DNA of 64,000 nt from JAEUQQ01 sp963697285 (GTDB taxonomy: Bacteria; Acidobacteriota; Vicinamibacteria; Vicinamibacterales; JAFNAJ01), in contig CAVONI010000008.1 of the NCBI GenBank assembly GCA_963697285.1, positions 62,001 to 126,000 on the forward strand. Direction: 5' to 3'. Position 1 is the first letter of the stretch. Each line of letters opens with the position of its first letter. Made by a program: the position numbers and the translations under genes. Under the pieces are notes generated by a model. The model was not told where the DNA came from. It saw only the letters and a program-made list of their open reading frames with translations, and did not search any database. Shown here piece after piece: positions 23,299 to 32,020 of the stretch.

Positions 23299-23547
23299 TC
23301 ACCGTGCGTCCTCGATGTCGAGGCGGTAGCTCTCGATCACGGGGTTCGCGAGGATCTTGTCGGCGACCTCAGAGACGAGTGACGTCGCCTCTGCCGGCGT
23401 GGCGGCATCGACGTCGAGTTCGAAGTACTTGCCCTGGCGCACGTCACCCACGCCGCCGTACCCCATGGAGTGCAGGGCATCGACAATCGCGCGGCCTTGC
23501 GGATCGAACACCGAGGGCTTGAGGGTAACGAAGACCCGGACCTTCAT
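23299..23547 (-). CDS. purS: Phosphoribosylformylglycinamidine synthase subunit PurS
   Basis: PurS is the small bridging subunit that holds PurL and PurQ together. The 82-residue sequence has the family pattern VFVTLKPSVFDPQGRAI and VGDVRQGKYFELDVD. A downstream helix (ADKILANPVIESY) completes the fold. Its presence shows that this organism uses the three-piece PurSLQ complex rather than the large fused PurL. Confidence 0.95.
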   Translation of the reverse strand: MKVRVFVTLKPSVFDPQGRAIVDALHSMGYGGVGDVRQGKYFELDVDAATPAEATSLVSEVADKILANPVIESYRLDIEDAR

Positions 23548-23589
23548 CCTGCGTCTCTCCCAGTCAGACCACCGCCACCCGCGACACGC

Positions 23590-24888
23590 TCATGCGTGCG
23601 CGAGGGCGCGGTCGATCACGGCATCCACGTTGCGCAACTGGTGGCCGAGGTCGAAGGCACGCTCGACCTCCTCGCGCGTCAGCACGCCCATCACGTCGGC
23701 ATCGTCGAGCACGAGTGCCGCGAAGTCGAGTTGCTCGTGGAACGCGCGCATCGCGTTGCGCTGCATCCACAGGTATGCCTGCTCGCGCATCACGCCGCGC
23801 CGCGCGAGTTCGAGCAGCAGCGTGCCCGAGAACACCACGCCCCGCGAGCGCCCGAGGTTCTCGAGCATCCGGTCTGGATAGACGACCATCCCCGCGACGA
23901 TCCGCGTGAGGCGCCTCAGGGCGTGGTCGAGCGCGCAGAAGCTGTCGGGCAGGATGACCCGCTCGACCGACGAGTGCGAGATGTCGCGCTCGTGCCACAG
24001 CGCAACGTTCTCGATGGCCGCCAGGGCGTTGGCGCGCACGAGTCGCGCCAGGCCGCACACCTGCTCGCATCCGATGGGATTGCGCTTGTGCGGCATCGCC
24101 GACGAGCCCTTCTGTCCCTTGCCGAACGGCTCCTCGACCTCGCCGATCTCGGTCTTCTGCAACCCGCGGATCTCGAGGGCGAACTTCTCGAGCGATGCCG
24201 CACCGATCGCCAGCGTGGTCATCAACTCGGCATGGCGATCACGCTGCACGATCTGCGATGACACCGGGGCCGGCGCCAGCCCGAGGCTGTCACACACGCG
24301 CCGCTCGATCGACGGATCGAGGTGCGCGAACGTGCCGACGGCACCGGAGATCTTGCCGACGCGGATCGACTCGCGCGCGTGACGGAGCCGCACGATCGTC
24401 CGCTGCACCTCGGTGTACCAGAGAGCGAGCTTGAGGCCGAACGTCATCGGCTCGGCGTGCACGCCGTGCGTGCGTCCGATCATCGGCGTGTGGCGATGCT
24501 CGTCGGCGCGCGTGCGGATGGCGCCGGCCAGCGAGGCGAAGCCGGCCAGCACGAGGTCGGTCGCCTCGACCATCTGGAGGGCCAGCGCCGTGTCGACGAC
24601 GTCGGACGAGGTGAGGCCGAAATGCAGCCAGCGCGCGGATGGTCCGACGCGCTCGCCGACCGCCGTCGTGAACGCGATCAGGTCGTGCTGCGTCGTCTCC
24701 TCGATTTCATCGATGCGCGCGATGTCGAACGAGGCCTTCTCGCGCAGGTCGCGCGCGGCATCGGCAGGAACCAGCCCCTCGGCGGCCATCGCATCGGTCG
24801 CGGCCAGTTCGACCGCCAGCCACGTCTCGAACCGCCGCTGCTCGCTCCAGATGCGGCCCATCTCGGGGTGTGTGTAGCGTCGGATCAT
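23590..24888 (-). CDS. purB: Adenylosuccinate lyase PurB
   Basis: PurB cleaves SAICAR and adenylosuccinate, releasing fumarate, so it acts in both IMP and AMP synthesis. The 432-residue protein has RRYTHPEMGRIWSE at its start, and LTSSDVVDTALALQM with the conserved serine pair. TMIGRTHGVHAEP carries the catalytic His, and the superfamily signature is GSSAMPHKRNP. ATG 24888 gives the standard N-terminus and length; the ribosome-binding site is weak. It lies 43 bases after the M16 peptidase. Confidence 0.97.
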   Translation of the reverse strand: MIRRYTHPEMGRIWSEQRRFETWLAVELAATDAMAAEGLVPADAARDLREKASFDIARIDEIEETTQHDLIAFTTAVGERVGPSARWLHFGLTSSDVVDTALALQMVEATDLVLAGFASLAGAIRTRADEHRHTPMIGRTHGVHAEPMTFGLKLALWYTEVQRTIVRLRHARESIRVGKISGAVGTFAHLDPSIERRVCDSLGLAPAPVSSQIVQRDRHAELMTTLAIGAASLEKFALEIRGLQKTEIGEVEEPFGKGQKGSSAMPHKRNPIGCEQVCGLARLVRANALAAIENVALWHERDISHSSVERVILPDSFCALDHALRRLTRIVAGMVVYPDRMLENLGRSRGVVFSGTLLLELARRGVMREQAYLWMQRNAMRAFHEQLDFAALVLDDADVMGVLTREEVERAFDLGHQLRNVDAVIDRALAHA

Positions 24889-24931
24889 GAGTCGGTGTCC
24901 AGCGCAGGTCGCACGTCCGAGCGGGCCGGCG

Positions 24932-26188
24932 TCACGAGAGTCGCAGTCTCGACGGAGTAAGGTCGACGTCGCGACCCGCAATCACGGTCGCGGCGAGCGC
25001 GTCACGAAGGAACATCTCGCGCGCCACGCGGTGCACATCGTCGATGCTCACGGCCTCGATCAACGTCAGCGTGTCGTCGAGCGTCTCGTAGCGATCGAAG
25101 TAGATGTCCTGGCGCGCCAGGTGAGTCATGCGGCTCGAGGTGCTCTCGAGACTCAGCATGAGGTTGCCCTTCAGGTGATCCTTGGCACGACGCAGTTCGG
25201 TGTCACTCACGGGCTCGCGCGCGATGATCCGGAGTTCCTCGACGACGAGATCCACGACCTCGCCAACGCTCTCGTTCGCACATCCCGCGTAGACCGTCAG
25301 CATGCCCGCGTCGCGGAAGGCGCTGAGCCCGCTGAACACCGAATACGCGAGCCCGCGCTTCTCGCGGATGTTCTGGAACAACCGCGAACTGATCGACCCG
25401 CCGAGGATCGTGTTCAGCACGAACGCGGCGAAGCGATCCCCGTGCGACTGCGGATACGCCGTGGTGCCGAGGCACACGTGGCTCTGCTCGAGGTCCTTGG
25501 TGCGCGAGAGCACGGTCGGGCGCGCGCGCGGCGGGGCGTCGACGGTGGGCAGGCCCGTCGCGGGCACCGACGCGAAGGCCGACTCCACCAGGGCGCGCAC
25601 GTTCGCGTGCTCGAGGTTGCCGGCCGCCGCGACGATCAGGTTCGAGGCGACATAGGCACCCGTGAAGTAGTCGCGCACCTGCGGTGCGGTGAACGACTCC
25701 ACCGTGTCGCGCGTGCCCAGGATGGGGCGGCCGAGCGGGTGGGCGAGCCAGTAGTGTTCGGTGAAGAGTTCGTGGACGAGGTCGTCGGGCGTGTCCTCGA
25801 CCATCTTGATCTCTTCGACGATGACCTTCTTTTCGCGCTCGATGTCGTCGGGCGAGAACGCCGGCCGCAGGAGCATGTCCGAGAGGAGGTCGACCGCGAT
25901 CGGCAGGTGCTCGTCGAGCACCTTGATGTAGTAGCCCGCGTACTCCTTCGACGTGAAGGCATCGAGTTGCCCGCCAATCGAGTCGATCTGCTGCGCGATG
26001 TCTTCGGCCGTGCGCGACGTCGTGCCCTTGAAGAGCATGTGCTCGATGAAGTGCGCGATGCCGGCGTGCGCGTCGGTCTCGTGCCGCGACCCGCGGGTCA
26101 GCCAGACCCCGATCGTGACGGAACGCACGTGGGGCATGGCCTCGGTTGCGAGGCGGATTCCGTTGGCGAGCGTGTCTCTGACGATCAT
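24932..26188 (-). CDS. M16 family zinc peptidase (processing-peptidase-like)
   Basis: This 418-residue insulinase-family protein has the inverted zinc motif HFIEH at residues 46-50. A downstream glutamate-containing EREKKVIVEEIKMVED segment carries the third ligand. A second, inactive half contains GRAxP-like and RSRLFQNIREKRGLAYSV-type elements, the usual substrate-contact region of this family. There is no signal peptide, so it is probably cytoplasmic. Substrates are unknown. It is the first gene of the strand that continues into purB, and it is divergent from rlmN. Confidence 0.9.
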   Translation of the reverse strand: MIVRDTLANGIRLATEAMPHVRSVTIGVWLTRGSRHETDAHAGIAHFIEHMLFKGTTSRTAEDIAQQIDSIGGQLDAFTSKEYAGYYIKVLDEHLPIAVDLLSDMLLRPAFSPDDIEREKKVIVEEIKMVEDTPDDLVHELFTEHYWLAHPLGRPILGTRDTVESFTAPQVRDYFTGAYVASNLIVAAAGNLEHANVRALVESAFASVPATGLPTVDAPPRARPTVLSRTKDLEQSHVCLGTTAYPQSHGDRFAAFVLNTILGGSISSRLFQNIREKRGLAYSVFSGLSAFRDAGMLTVYAGCANESVGEVVDLVVEELRIIAREPVSDTELRRAKDHLKGNLMLSLESTSSRMTHLARQDIYFDRYETLDDTLTLIEAVSIDDVHRVAREMFLRDALAATVIAGRDVDLTPSRLRLS

Positions 26189-26258
26189 GCGGAAGGGCCT
26201 CTGCTGGGCCAGATCCACAGGGATGCGTGGCGGTGCGCCGAGGAATCTGGATGATAGC

Positions 26259-27347
26259 ATGCCAGTTGACGCCATGACCGACACGCGACGCGAACTCACC
26301 GACCTCGAACGCCCTGCGCTCGAGGCAGCGTTCTCAGGGGCCGGGATCCCCGCGTTCCATGCCCGCCAGGTCTTCGGCTGGCTCGGTCGTCGCGGGGCGA
26401 CGTCATTCGCCGAGATGACCGACCTTTCGCGCGACCTTCGCGCGCGCCTCGATGCGGAATTCCGCCTCTCGACACCCCGAGTCGCCCGCAAGGACGTGTC
26501 GAGCGACGGCACGACGAAATTCCTCCTCGAGTTGGGCGATGGCAAGCTGATCGAGTCGGTCTACATCCCCGACACGCCGGCCCAGACGTTCTGCGTGAGC
26601 ACCCAGGTCGGGTGCGCGATGCGGTGCGCGTTCTGCCTCACCGGAAAGATGGGGATGGTCCGCAACCTGACACCCGGCGAGATCGCGGGACAGGTGCGCG
26701 TCCTGGCGCGCGAGACGGGCCTGCTCGGGCAAACGTTCAACGTCGTCCTGATGGGGATGGGCGAGCCGCTGCACAACTACGACGCCACGATGTCGGCGCT
26801 GCGGATGCTCGGCGACGAGCACGGATGCGCCCTGCCGCCGCGGCGCGTCACGCTCTCGACGGTCGGCGTGCTGCCGGCGCTCGAGCGGCTGGCCGGCGAG
26901 GAGTACATGCCCAACCTGGCCATTTCGTTGCACGCGACGACCGAAGACCAGCGCGACGCGCTGGTGCCGGTGAACCGGAAGTACGGGCTGCGCGAGTTGG
27001 TCGAGGCGTGCAAGCGCTTCCCCGTGAAGAAGCGCGACCGGATCACCTTCGAATACGTGCTGCTGGACGGGGTGAACGATACGCCCGCGGATGCGCGACG
27101 GCTGGTGCGGCTGCTCGACGGCATCCGGGCGAAGGTGAACCTGCTGCCGCTGAACGAAGCGGCCGGAATACATTTTGCTCGGCCATCGGACGACCGCGTC
27201 GACACGTTTGCCCGCATCCTGGCCGACAAGGGAGTCATCGTGTCGGTGCGCAAGAGCCGCGGCCGCGACATCCGGGCCGCCTGCGGGCAACTCCTGGTCG
27301 AAGGGACCCAGCCCTCCCCCGCCCAACGCCTCGCCAGCCGCCTGTAA
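26259..27347 (+). CDS. rlmN: 23S rRNA/tRNA adenine-C2 methyltransferase RlmN
   Basis: RlmN is a radical-SAM enzyme that methylates C2 of A2503 in 23S rRNA and A37 of some tRNAs. The cluster motif CAMRCAFC gives Cys119, Cys123 and Cys126 (from ATG 26259). The preceding SVYIPDTPAQTFCVSTQVG and following LTGKMGMVRNLTPGEI, LMGMGEPLHNYD and ISLHATTEDQRD are family hallmarks. RDIRAACGQL holds the C-terminal methyl-carrying cysteine. ATG 26274 is an alternative start. It converges on mtaB across a palindromic repeat pair. Confidence 0.96.
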   Translation: MPVDAMTDTRRELTDLERPALEAAFSGAGIPAFHARQVFGWLGRRGATSFAEMTDLSRDLRARLDAEFRLSTPRVARKDVSSDGTTKFLLELGDGKLIESVYIPDTPAQTFCVSTQVGCAMRCAFCLTGKMGMVRNLTPGEIAGQVRVLARETGLLGQTFNVVLMGMGEPLHNYDATMSALRMLGDEHGCALPPRRVTLSTVGVLPALERLAGEEYMPNLAISLHATTEDQRDALVPVNRKYGLRELVEACKRFPVKKRDRITFEYVLLDGVNDTPADARRLVRLLDGIRAKVNLLPLNEAAGIHFARPSDDRVDTFARILADKGVIVSVRKSRGRDIRAACGQLLVEGTQPSPAQRLASRL

Positions 27348-27393
27348 CCTGCCGTCGTCGTATCCCCCGCCCCAGACCCGAGTCCGCCGCCAA

Positions 27394-27487
27394 TTGGGGT
27401 CAGACCCCAACTCGGGCAGCGTGCTGCAAAAGTCCGCGCCAATGCGGCATTCTGCGGCGCAAAGTCGGGATTGGGGTCAGACCCCAA
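27394..27487. repeat. Pair of TTGGGGTCAGACCCCAA palindromes
   Basis: There are two identical 17-base perfect palindromes at 27394-27410 and 27471-27487, separated by 60 bases that can fold into a GC-rich hairpin. They occupy the convergent spacer between the rlmN and mtaB stops; the second abuts the mtaB stop codon. The same palindrome recurs at 51943. The form is REP/BIME-like and may act as a bidirectional terminator. Confidence 0.9.
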
Positions 27488-28759
27488 TCAACCCGGGGGG
27501 TCGGTGGGGAAACGGGCGGTGTCGGGGGAGGTCACGATCACGGGCACCCAGGTGTTTCGGGGATGCTGACGGGGCACGCGCAGCTTCAGGTAGTTGCCGG
27601 TGAGCGCCAGTGTGCCGTCTTCAAGTGTCAGGGCCGTGTGGTGCGTGCCGACCTGGGCGCGGCCGAACGCGTCGCGGCGCGCGCGAGACACGTCGCGCAG
27701 CCTCAGGCCGCGGTCGCGAATCACGGCTCCGCTCGCGCGGTCGCCCATGCGACTCGCCTCGGTGCCGGGCCGATCCGAATACGGAAACACGTGGACGTGC
27801 GACACGGGCGCGTCGGCCAGATACGAGGCCAGCAGATCGGCATCGGCATCGGACTCCCCGGGGAAACCAACGATGGCGTCTGTCCCGACGGCTACGCCAG
27901 GGATGGTGTCGGCCACCCGTCGAACGATGCGATCGAACTGCGCCAGCGTGTACGGCCGCCGCATGGCGGCCAGCATCCGGTCGCTCGCATGCTGCAGGGG
28001 CAGGTGGACGTGCTTCGCCATGCGCGGCGACGCGGCGATCACGTCGATGACGTCGTCTGTGCAGTCCATCGGCTCGAGCGAGCTGATGCGGTAGCGTACC
28101 GGCGCGTCATGCGCGTCGAGGCTCCGCAGCAGGTCGACCAGCGCCAGCCGCACGGGCAGATCGCGCCCCCACGACCCCAGGTGCACGCCGGCAATCGCCA
28201 CTTCCTTGAAGCCGCGCGCAACGGCGACATCGACGTCCCTCAGCACGGCGTCGGCCGAAATCGACCGCGACGCGCCCCGGGTACGCGGGATGATGCAGTA
28301 ACTGCACGCCTCGTCGCACCCCGTCTGGACGCGCAGTGTCCACGCCGTCCGGCCAGCCACTCCTGGCTCGACGACGGCTCCACACGCACCCTCACCATCC
28401 ACGGAAGGCCGCCCGACCGACGTCTCCAGCATCTCGACGGCGATGCCCGCCACGGCGTGCTTCTGCTCGTTGGGGACGACTCGCGTCACACCCGGCAAGG
28501 TCGCGACGTCACCGGCGGCGCGAGTGGCGTAGCACCCCGTCACGACAATCCGGGCGAGCGGGTTCGCGCGATGGAGGCGGCGGATGGTCTGCCTGGTCCC
28601 CTGGTCAGCCGATGCCGTCACCGAGCACGAGTTGACGATGACGAGGTCGGCCGCCTCGGCGGGAGCCACACGCCCGCCCCGCGCGACCAGTTCCACCTCG
28701 ATGGCCAGCGCATCCGCGTGGTTCACGCGACACCCGAAGTTCACGATCGCGTAAGTCAC
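27488..28759 (-). CDS. mtaB: tRNA t6A37 methylthiotransferase MtaB
   Basis: This radical-SAM methylthiotransferase converts t6A to ms2t6A at position 37 of ANN-decoding tRNAs. The 423-residue protein has the UPF0004 domain with cysteines in NFGCRVNHADA, VNSCSVTASAD and VTGCYAT. The radical-SAM cluster motif is GCDEACSYCIIPRTRG. HLGSWGRD, LPLQHASDRML and GTDAIVGFPGE follow, and a TRAM-like RNA-binding end is present. The pattern fits MtaB better than MiaB. The GTG start overlaps the purD stop as GTGA. Confidence 0.92.
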   Translation of the reverse strand: MTYAIVNFGCRVNHADALAIEVELVARGGRVAPAEAADLVIVNSCSVTASADQGTRQTIRRLHRANPLARIVVTGCYATRAAGDVATLPGVTRVVPNEQKHAVAGIAVEMLETSVGRPSVDGEGACGAVVEPGVAGRTAWTLRVQTGCDEACSYCIIPRTRGASRSISADAVLRDVDVAVARGFKEVAIAGVHLGSWGRDLPVRLALVDLLRSLDAHDAPVRYRISSLEPMDCTDDVIDVIAASPRMAKHVHLPLQHASDRMLAAMRRPYTLAQFDRIVRRVADTIPGVAVGTDAIVGFPGESDADADLLASYLADAPVSHVHVFPYSDRPGTEASRMGDRASGAVIRDRGLRLRDVSRARRDAFGRAQVGTHHTALTLEDGTLALTGNYLKLRVPRQHPRNTWVPVIVTSPDTARFPTDPPG

Positions 28760-30033
28760 GGGGCAAGCGCCCGTTGGCCGATGTCGCGGCGGAACTGCAT
28801 CCCGTCGAAGGTCACCCGGGCCACGCCGGCATAGGCACGCGCGATGGCGAGCCGAAGGTCGGCGGCCTCGGCGACGACGGCGACCACGCGACCCCCATCG
28901 GTGCGGATGACCCCGGTGACGGCATCGCGTGTGGTCCCGGCGTGGATGACATGGGCGCCCTCGACCTCTGCCGCCTTGTCGAGACCGCGGATCTCGAAGC
29001 CTCGTGCAAACGCGCCGGGATAACCGCCCGAAGCCAGGACCACCGCTACCGCCGCCCCGGGACGATGGCTCACCTCGACGTCGTCGATCTGCCCGGTCGC
29101 CGCCCGGAACAGCAGGTCGCCGAAATCGGAACCCAGCAGCGGCAGCACGACCTGCGTCTCGGGATCACCGAAGCGCACGTTGAACTCGATCACCATCGGG
29201 CCATCGGGTGTGAGCATGAGCCCCACGAACAGCACGCCGGTGAAGGCCGCGCCCTCCTCGCGCATGCCGCTGACGACGGGTTCGACGATCTCGCGCATCA
29301 CCCTGTCGCGCATGGCCGCATCGATCAGCGGGCTCGGGGCGAACGCGCCCATTCCGCCCGTATTGGGCCCGCGATCCTCGTCGAAGATGCGCTTGTGGTC
29401 CTGGGCCGAGCCCAGGTAACACGCCCTGCCCCCGTCACAGAGCGCGAAGAACGAGGCTTCCACACCGGTGAGGCATTCCTCGATGACGAGGACGTCGCCC
29501 GCTGAGCCGAAACGGTGCTCGGCCATTGCGGCCTCGACGGCCTGCACGGCCTCCTCGCGCGATGCGGCCACCACGACGCCCTTGCCAGCCGCCAGCCCAT
29601 CTGCCTTGACCACCACCGGGAGTCCGAATGCGTCCATGGCCTCCAGGGCCGCGGCCGCCGTCCGGCAGACCGCGAACCTGGCCGTCGGGACGTGGTGCCG
29701 CGCCATGAAATCCTTGGCGAACGCCTTGCTCGTCTCGAGCCTGGCGCACGCCGCGGTTGGGCCCATGACGGGCTGCCCTGCAGCCCTGAGTCGATCGACG
29801 AGGCCATCGGCAAGCGGTTGCTCGGGGCCGACGACGACGAGGTCCGCGGCGAGGCGGGCGGCGAGGGCGACCAGCCCATCCACATCGCCGACGGCCACGG
29901 GATGGCAGGTGGCGAGCTCGGCGATCCCGGGATTGCCGGGGGCGGCGTGGAGGTCGTGGCAGACGAGGTCCTGGGACAGGCGGCGTACCAGGGCGTGCTC
30001 GCGACCACCTGAACCGACAACGAGGATGCGCAT
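28756..30033 (-). CDS. purD: Phosphoribosylamine-glycine ligase PurD
   Basis: PurD (GAR synthetase) performs step two of purine synthesis. The 425-residue ATP-grasp enzyme has MRILVVGSGGREHAL, GPEQPLADGLVD, and VVKADGLAAGKGV in the ATP-grasp lid. The signature RIFDEDRGPNTGGMGAF and the metal-binding EFNVRFGDPETQ complete it. It is transcribed with mtaB and is separate from the main pur operon, which begins about 2.6 kb away on the same strand. Its upstream gap to rpsU holds divergent promoters that I cannot place exactly. Confidence 0.97.
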   Translation of the reverse strand: MRILVVGSGGREHALVRRLSQDLVCHDLHAAPGNPGIAELATCHPVAVGDVDGLVALAARLAADLVVVGPEQPLADGLVDRLRAAGQPVMGPTAACARLETSKAFAKDFMARHHVPTARFAVCRTAAAALEAMDAFGLPVVVKADGLAAGKGVVVAASREEAVQAVEAAMAEHRFGSAGDVLVIEECLTGVEASFFALCDGGRACYLGSAQDHKRIFDEDRGPNTGGMGAFAPSPLIDAAMRDRVMREIVEPVVSGMREEGAAFTGVLFVGLMLTPDGPMVIEFNVRFGDPETQVVLPLLGSDFGDLLFRAATGQIDDVEVSHRPGAAVAVVLASGGYPGAFARGFEIRGLDKAAEVEGAHVIHAGTTRDAVTGVIRTDGGRVVAVVAEAADLRLAIARAYAGVARVTFDGMQFRRDIGQRALAP

Positions 30034-30263
30034 CGGCGCCTACCCTTCGACTCGGCTGTGTTGAGTGCACGTCACGGCCGAATCAACCTGACGGTCCTGC
30101 CGGCGTGGTGTCGGTACGCAGTGAACACAGGTGAGCTCATGGCCTAGGATACCGGAGGGCGGACGATCCTGATCCCGGTCCGCTGTGCTAGCCTATGAGC
30201 TTCGCTGGGGGCCCGAGCGGCCATCCAGCACGCCATCCAGGCGAGCAGGGGGGTGTATTCAGC

Positions 30264-30461
30264 GTGGCCGAAGTGAAGGTCCAGGAAGGTGAGTCGATCG
30301 AGAGCGCATTGCGCCGGTTCAAGCGCAAGGTGCAGCAGGAAGACATCATCAAGGACATCAAGAAGCACTCGTTCTACTTGAAGCCCGGGGACAAGCGCCG
30401 CGCGAAGCAAGCCCTGGCTCGCAAGCGGAGCCGGAAGAAGCAGCGTCGGGAGATGGACTGA
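30264..30461 (+). CDS. rpsU: Small ribosomal subunit protein bS21
   Basis: bS21 is a 65-residue basic protein that helps base-pairing of the 16S 3' end with messages. The sequence has EVKVQEGESIESALRRFKRKV, KKHSFYLKPGDKRR and a lysine/arginine tail. The GTG at 30264 is chosen because the product then matches the usual length; an AGGGGGG tract lies about 12 bases upstream. An in-frame ATG 69 bases earlier would add a non-family extension. A strong hairpin follows the stop. Confidence 0.93.
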   Translation: MAEVKVQEGESIESALRRFKRKVQQEDIIKDIKKHSFYLKPGDKRRAKQALARKRSRKKQRREMD

Positions 30462-30494
30462 CGTCCACGCCCGCGCCGCGCGCGTAATTGGGCA

Positions 30495-30527
30495 CGGGAA
30501 AGCGCAGGGACCTCCCGCGCTTTCCCG
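30495..30527 (+). terminator. Hairpin after rpsU
   Basis: A perfect 11-bp stem (CGGGAAAGCGC / GCGCTTTCCCG) with an 11-base loop lies 34 bases after the rpsU stop. The following T-rich tract is weak, so efficiency is uncertain. Confidence 0.7.
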
Positions 30528-30550
30528 CTTCCCGATGACCCAGTGTGCGT

Positions 30551-30579
30551 TTGACGGTCGTAGCGGATCGTGTTAATGT
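30551..30579 (+). promoter_or_regulatory. Sigma-70-type promoter for the STAS-glycan operon
   Basis: There is a -35 TTGACG (30551-30556), a 17-base spacer and -10 TAATGT (30574-30579). It is placed directly after the rpsU hairpin and about 90 bases before the STAS gene. It is the best promoter match for the whole downstream plus-strand operon. Confidence 0.75.
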
Positions 30580-30669
30580 GCGCCGTCTACGGAAGTCGTA
30601 CTACGGGAATAACTTGCAGTTTCGGGCAGTCGCGGAGCCGCAGTGCTTCGGATGCCGAGGAGTTCGGCG

Positions 30670-31008
30670 ATGCAGATCAACGAGCGGATCGTCGGTGACG
30701 TGACGATCCTCGATCTCGAGGGCAAGATGACGCTCGGCGAGGGCGACGAGCTGCTCAAGGACAAGATCAACAGCTTGCTTGCCAGGGGCACCAGGAACCT
30801 GATCCTCAACCTGGGCGGGGTGCCGTACATCGACAGCGCCGGCCTGGGCGAGATGGTCCGGACCTACACCACGGTGAAGAAGCAGAACGGCACCCTGAAG
30901 CTGCTGAACCTGACCAAGCGCATTCAGGATCTGCTCTCCATCACGAAGCTGACGACGGTCTTCGATACGTTCGACAACGAAGAGGAAGCCGTCAAGAGCT
31001 TCGCGTAA
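30670..31008 (+). CDS. STAS-domain anti-sigma factor antagonist
   Basis: This 112-residue single-domain STAS protein is of the SpoIIAA/RsbV type, which in the family bind anti-sigma kinases when dephosphorylated. The conserved phosphorylation loop is YIDSAGLGEMV, with the serine at the canonical position, and the chain ends in the usual helix (NEEEAVKSFA). ATG 30670 follows a GAGGAG ribosome-binding site. No anti-sigma kinase or sigma factor is in the window. It heads the run of genes leading into prenyltransferase and glycosyltransferases, so it may regulate envelope glycan production (inference). Confidence 0.9.
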   Translation: MQINERIVGDVTILDLEGKMTLGEGDELLKDKINSLLARGTRNLILNLGGVPYIDSAGLGEMVRTYTTVKKQNGTLKLLNLTKRIQDLLSITKLTTVFDTFDNEEEAVKSFA

Positions 31009-31040
31009 GACCGCGGCGGGCGCGCCCGCCGCACCTTCCT

Positions 31041-31988
31041 ATGGCGCGATCCCGCCAGCACATCGACGCGCCCGGCGCCTCGTTTCATATCGAGGCGCCG
31101 TCCTCGCTCGTGCGCAGTCTCGTCGTATCGGCACGTCCCAGCCAGTGGACGAAGAACCTCATCGTCTTCGCCGGGCTGCTGTTCGGCCGCCAACTGCTCC
31201 ACGCCGACGCGGTCGCGCACGCCCTGGGCGCCTTCGCCGTGTTCTGCGCGCTGTCGAGCGCCGTCTATCTCGTCAACGACGTGATGGACCGTGACGCCGA
31301 TCGCACGCACCCCAAGAAACGTCTTCGCCCCATCGCCAGCGGCGCCCTCGCGCCGCAACACGCCCTCGTGGCCGCCTTCGTGCTCGCCGCGGCCGGGTTG
31401 ATCGGCGCCTGGTTCGTGGCCCGCGGCGTGTTCGTCATCGCGGCGGGCTACCTGCTCCTGCTCGGCCTCTACTCGGGACCGATCAAACGTCTCGTGATCC
31501 TCGACGTGCTGACGATTGCGATGGGCTTCGTGATGCGTGCGGCGGCTGGAGCCGTCGCCATCAACGTGCCGATCAGCAACTGGCTCCTCGTCTGCACCAT
31601 CCTGCTTGCGCTGTTCCTGGCGCTGAGCAAACGCCGACAGGAACTCGTGCTGCTCGCGGACGGCGCCACCTCGCACCGGCGCATCCTCGAAGAGTACAGC
31701 ACCGTCCTGCTCGATCAGATGATTGCCGTGGTCACGGCTTCGACCCTCATGGCGTATGCGCTCTACACCGTGAGCCCGGAGACCGTGGCGAAGTTCGGGA
31801 CAGACCAGCTGATCTTCACGCTGCCCTTCCCGCTCTACGGCATCTTTCGGTACCTCTACCTCGTGCACCAGAAGCAAGGCGGCGGCAGTCCGGCAGAGAT
31901 GCTGATCACCGACCGTCCCCTGCTCGCGTGCGTGGCCCTGTGGGCCGGCGCCGTGGTGCTCATCGTCTACGGTCCGTTCCGCGCGTGA
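31041..31988 (+). CDS. UbiA-family prenyltransferase, decaprenyl-phosphate phosphoribosyltransferase-like
   Basis: This is a 315-residue integral membrane protein with about eight to nine hydrophobic helices. The first Asp-rich motif is YLVNDVMDRDADRTHPKKRLRP (N79-D87), and a second, shorter polar motif occurs around SGPIKRLVILDV. The RPSQWTKNLIVF opening and KRRPI-like motif fit the branch that transfers 5-phosphoribose from PRPP to polyprenyl phosphate (as in mycobacterial DPPR synthase) rather than the ubiquinone branch. The downstream phosphatase and epimerase of that pathway are not in view. It is followed immediately by four glycosyltransferases. Confidence 0.82.
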   Translation: MARSRQHIDAPGASFHIEAPSSLVRSLVVSARPSQWTKNLIVFAGLLFGRQLLHADAVAHALGAFAVFCALSSAVYLVNDVMDRDADRTHPKKRLRPIASGALAPQHALVAAFVLAAAGLIGAWFVARGVFVIAAGYLLLLGLYSGPIKRLVILDVLTIAMGFVMRAAAGAVAINVPISNWLLVCTILLALFLALSKRRQELVLLADGATSHRRILEEYSTVLLDQMIAVVTASTLMAYALYTVSPETVAKFGTDQLIFTLPFPLYGIFRYLYLVHQKQGGGSPAEMLITDRPLLACVALWAGAVVLIVYGPFRA

Positions 31989-32020
31989 GCGACGCGCGGC
32001 ACGGGACCGTCCCCGCACCG

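Noticed and set aside
27394..27487. CRISPR-like array
   Set aside because: There are only two copies of a palindromic unit, with one 60-base spacer and no cas genes nearby. The form fits REP-type repeats.
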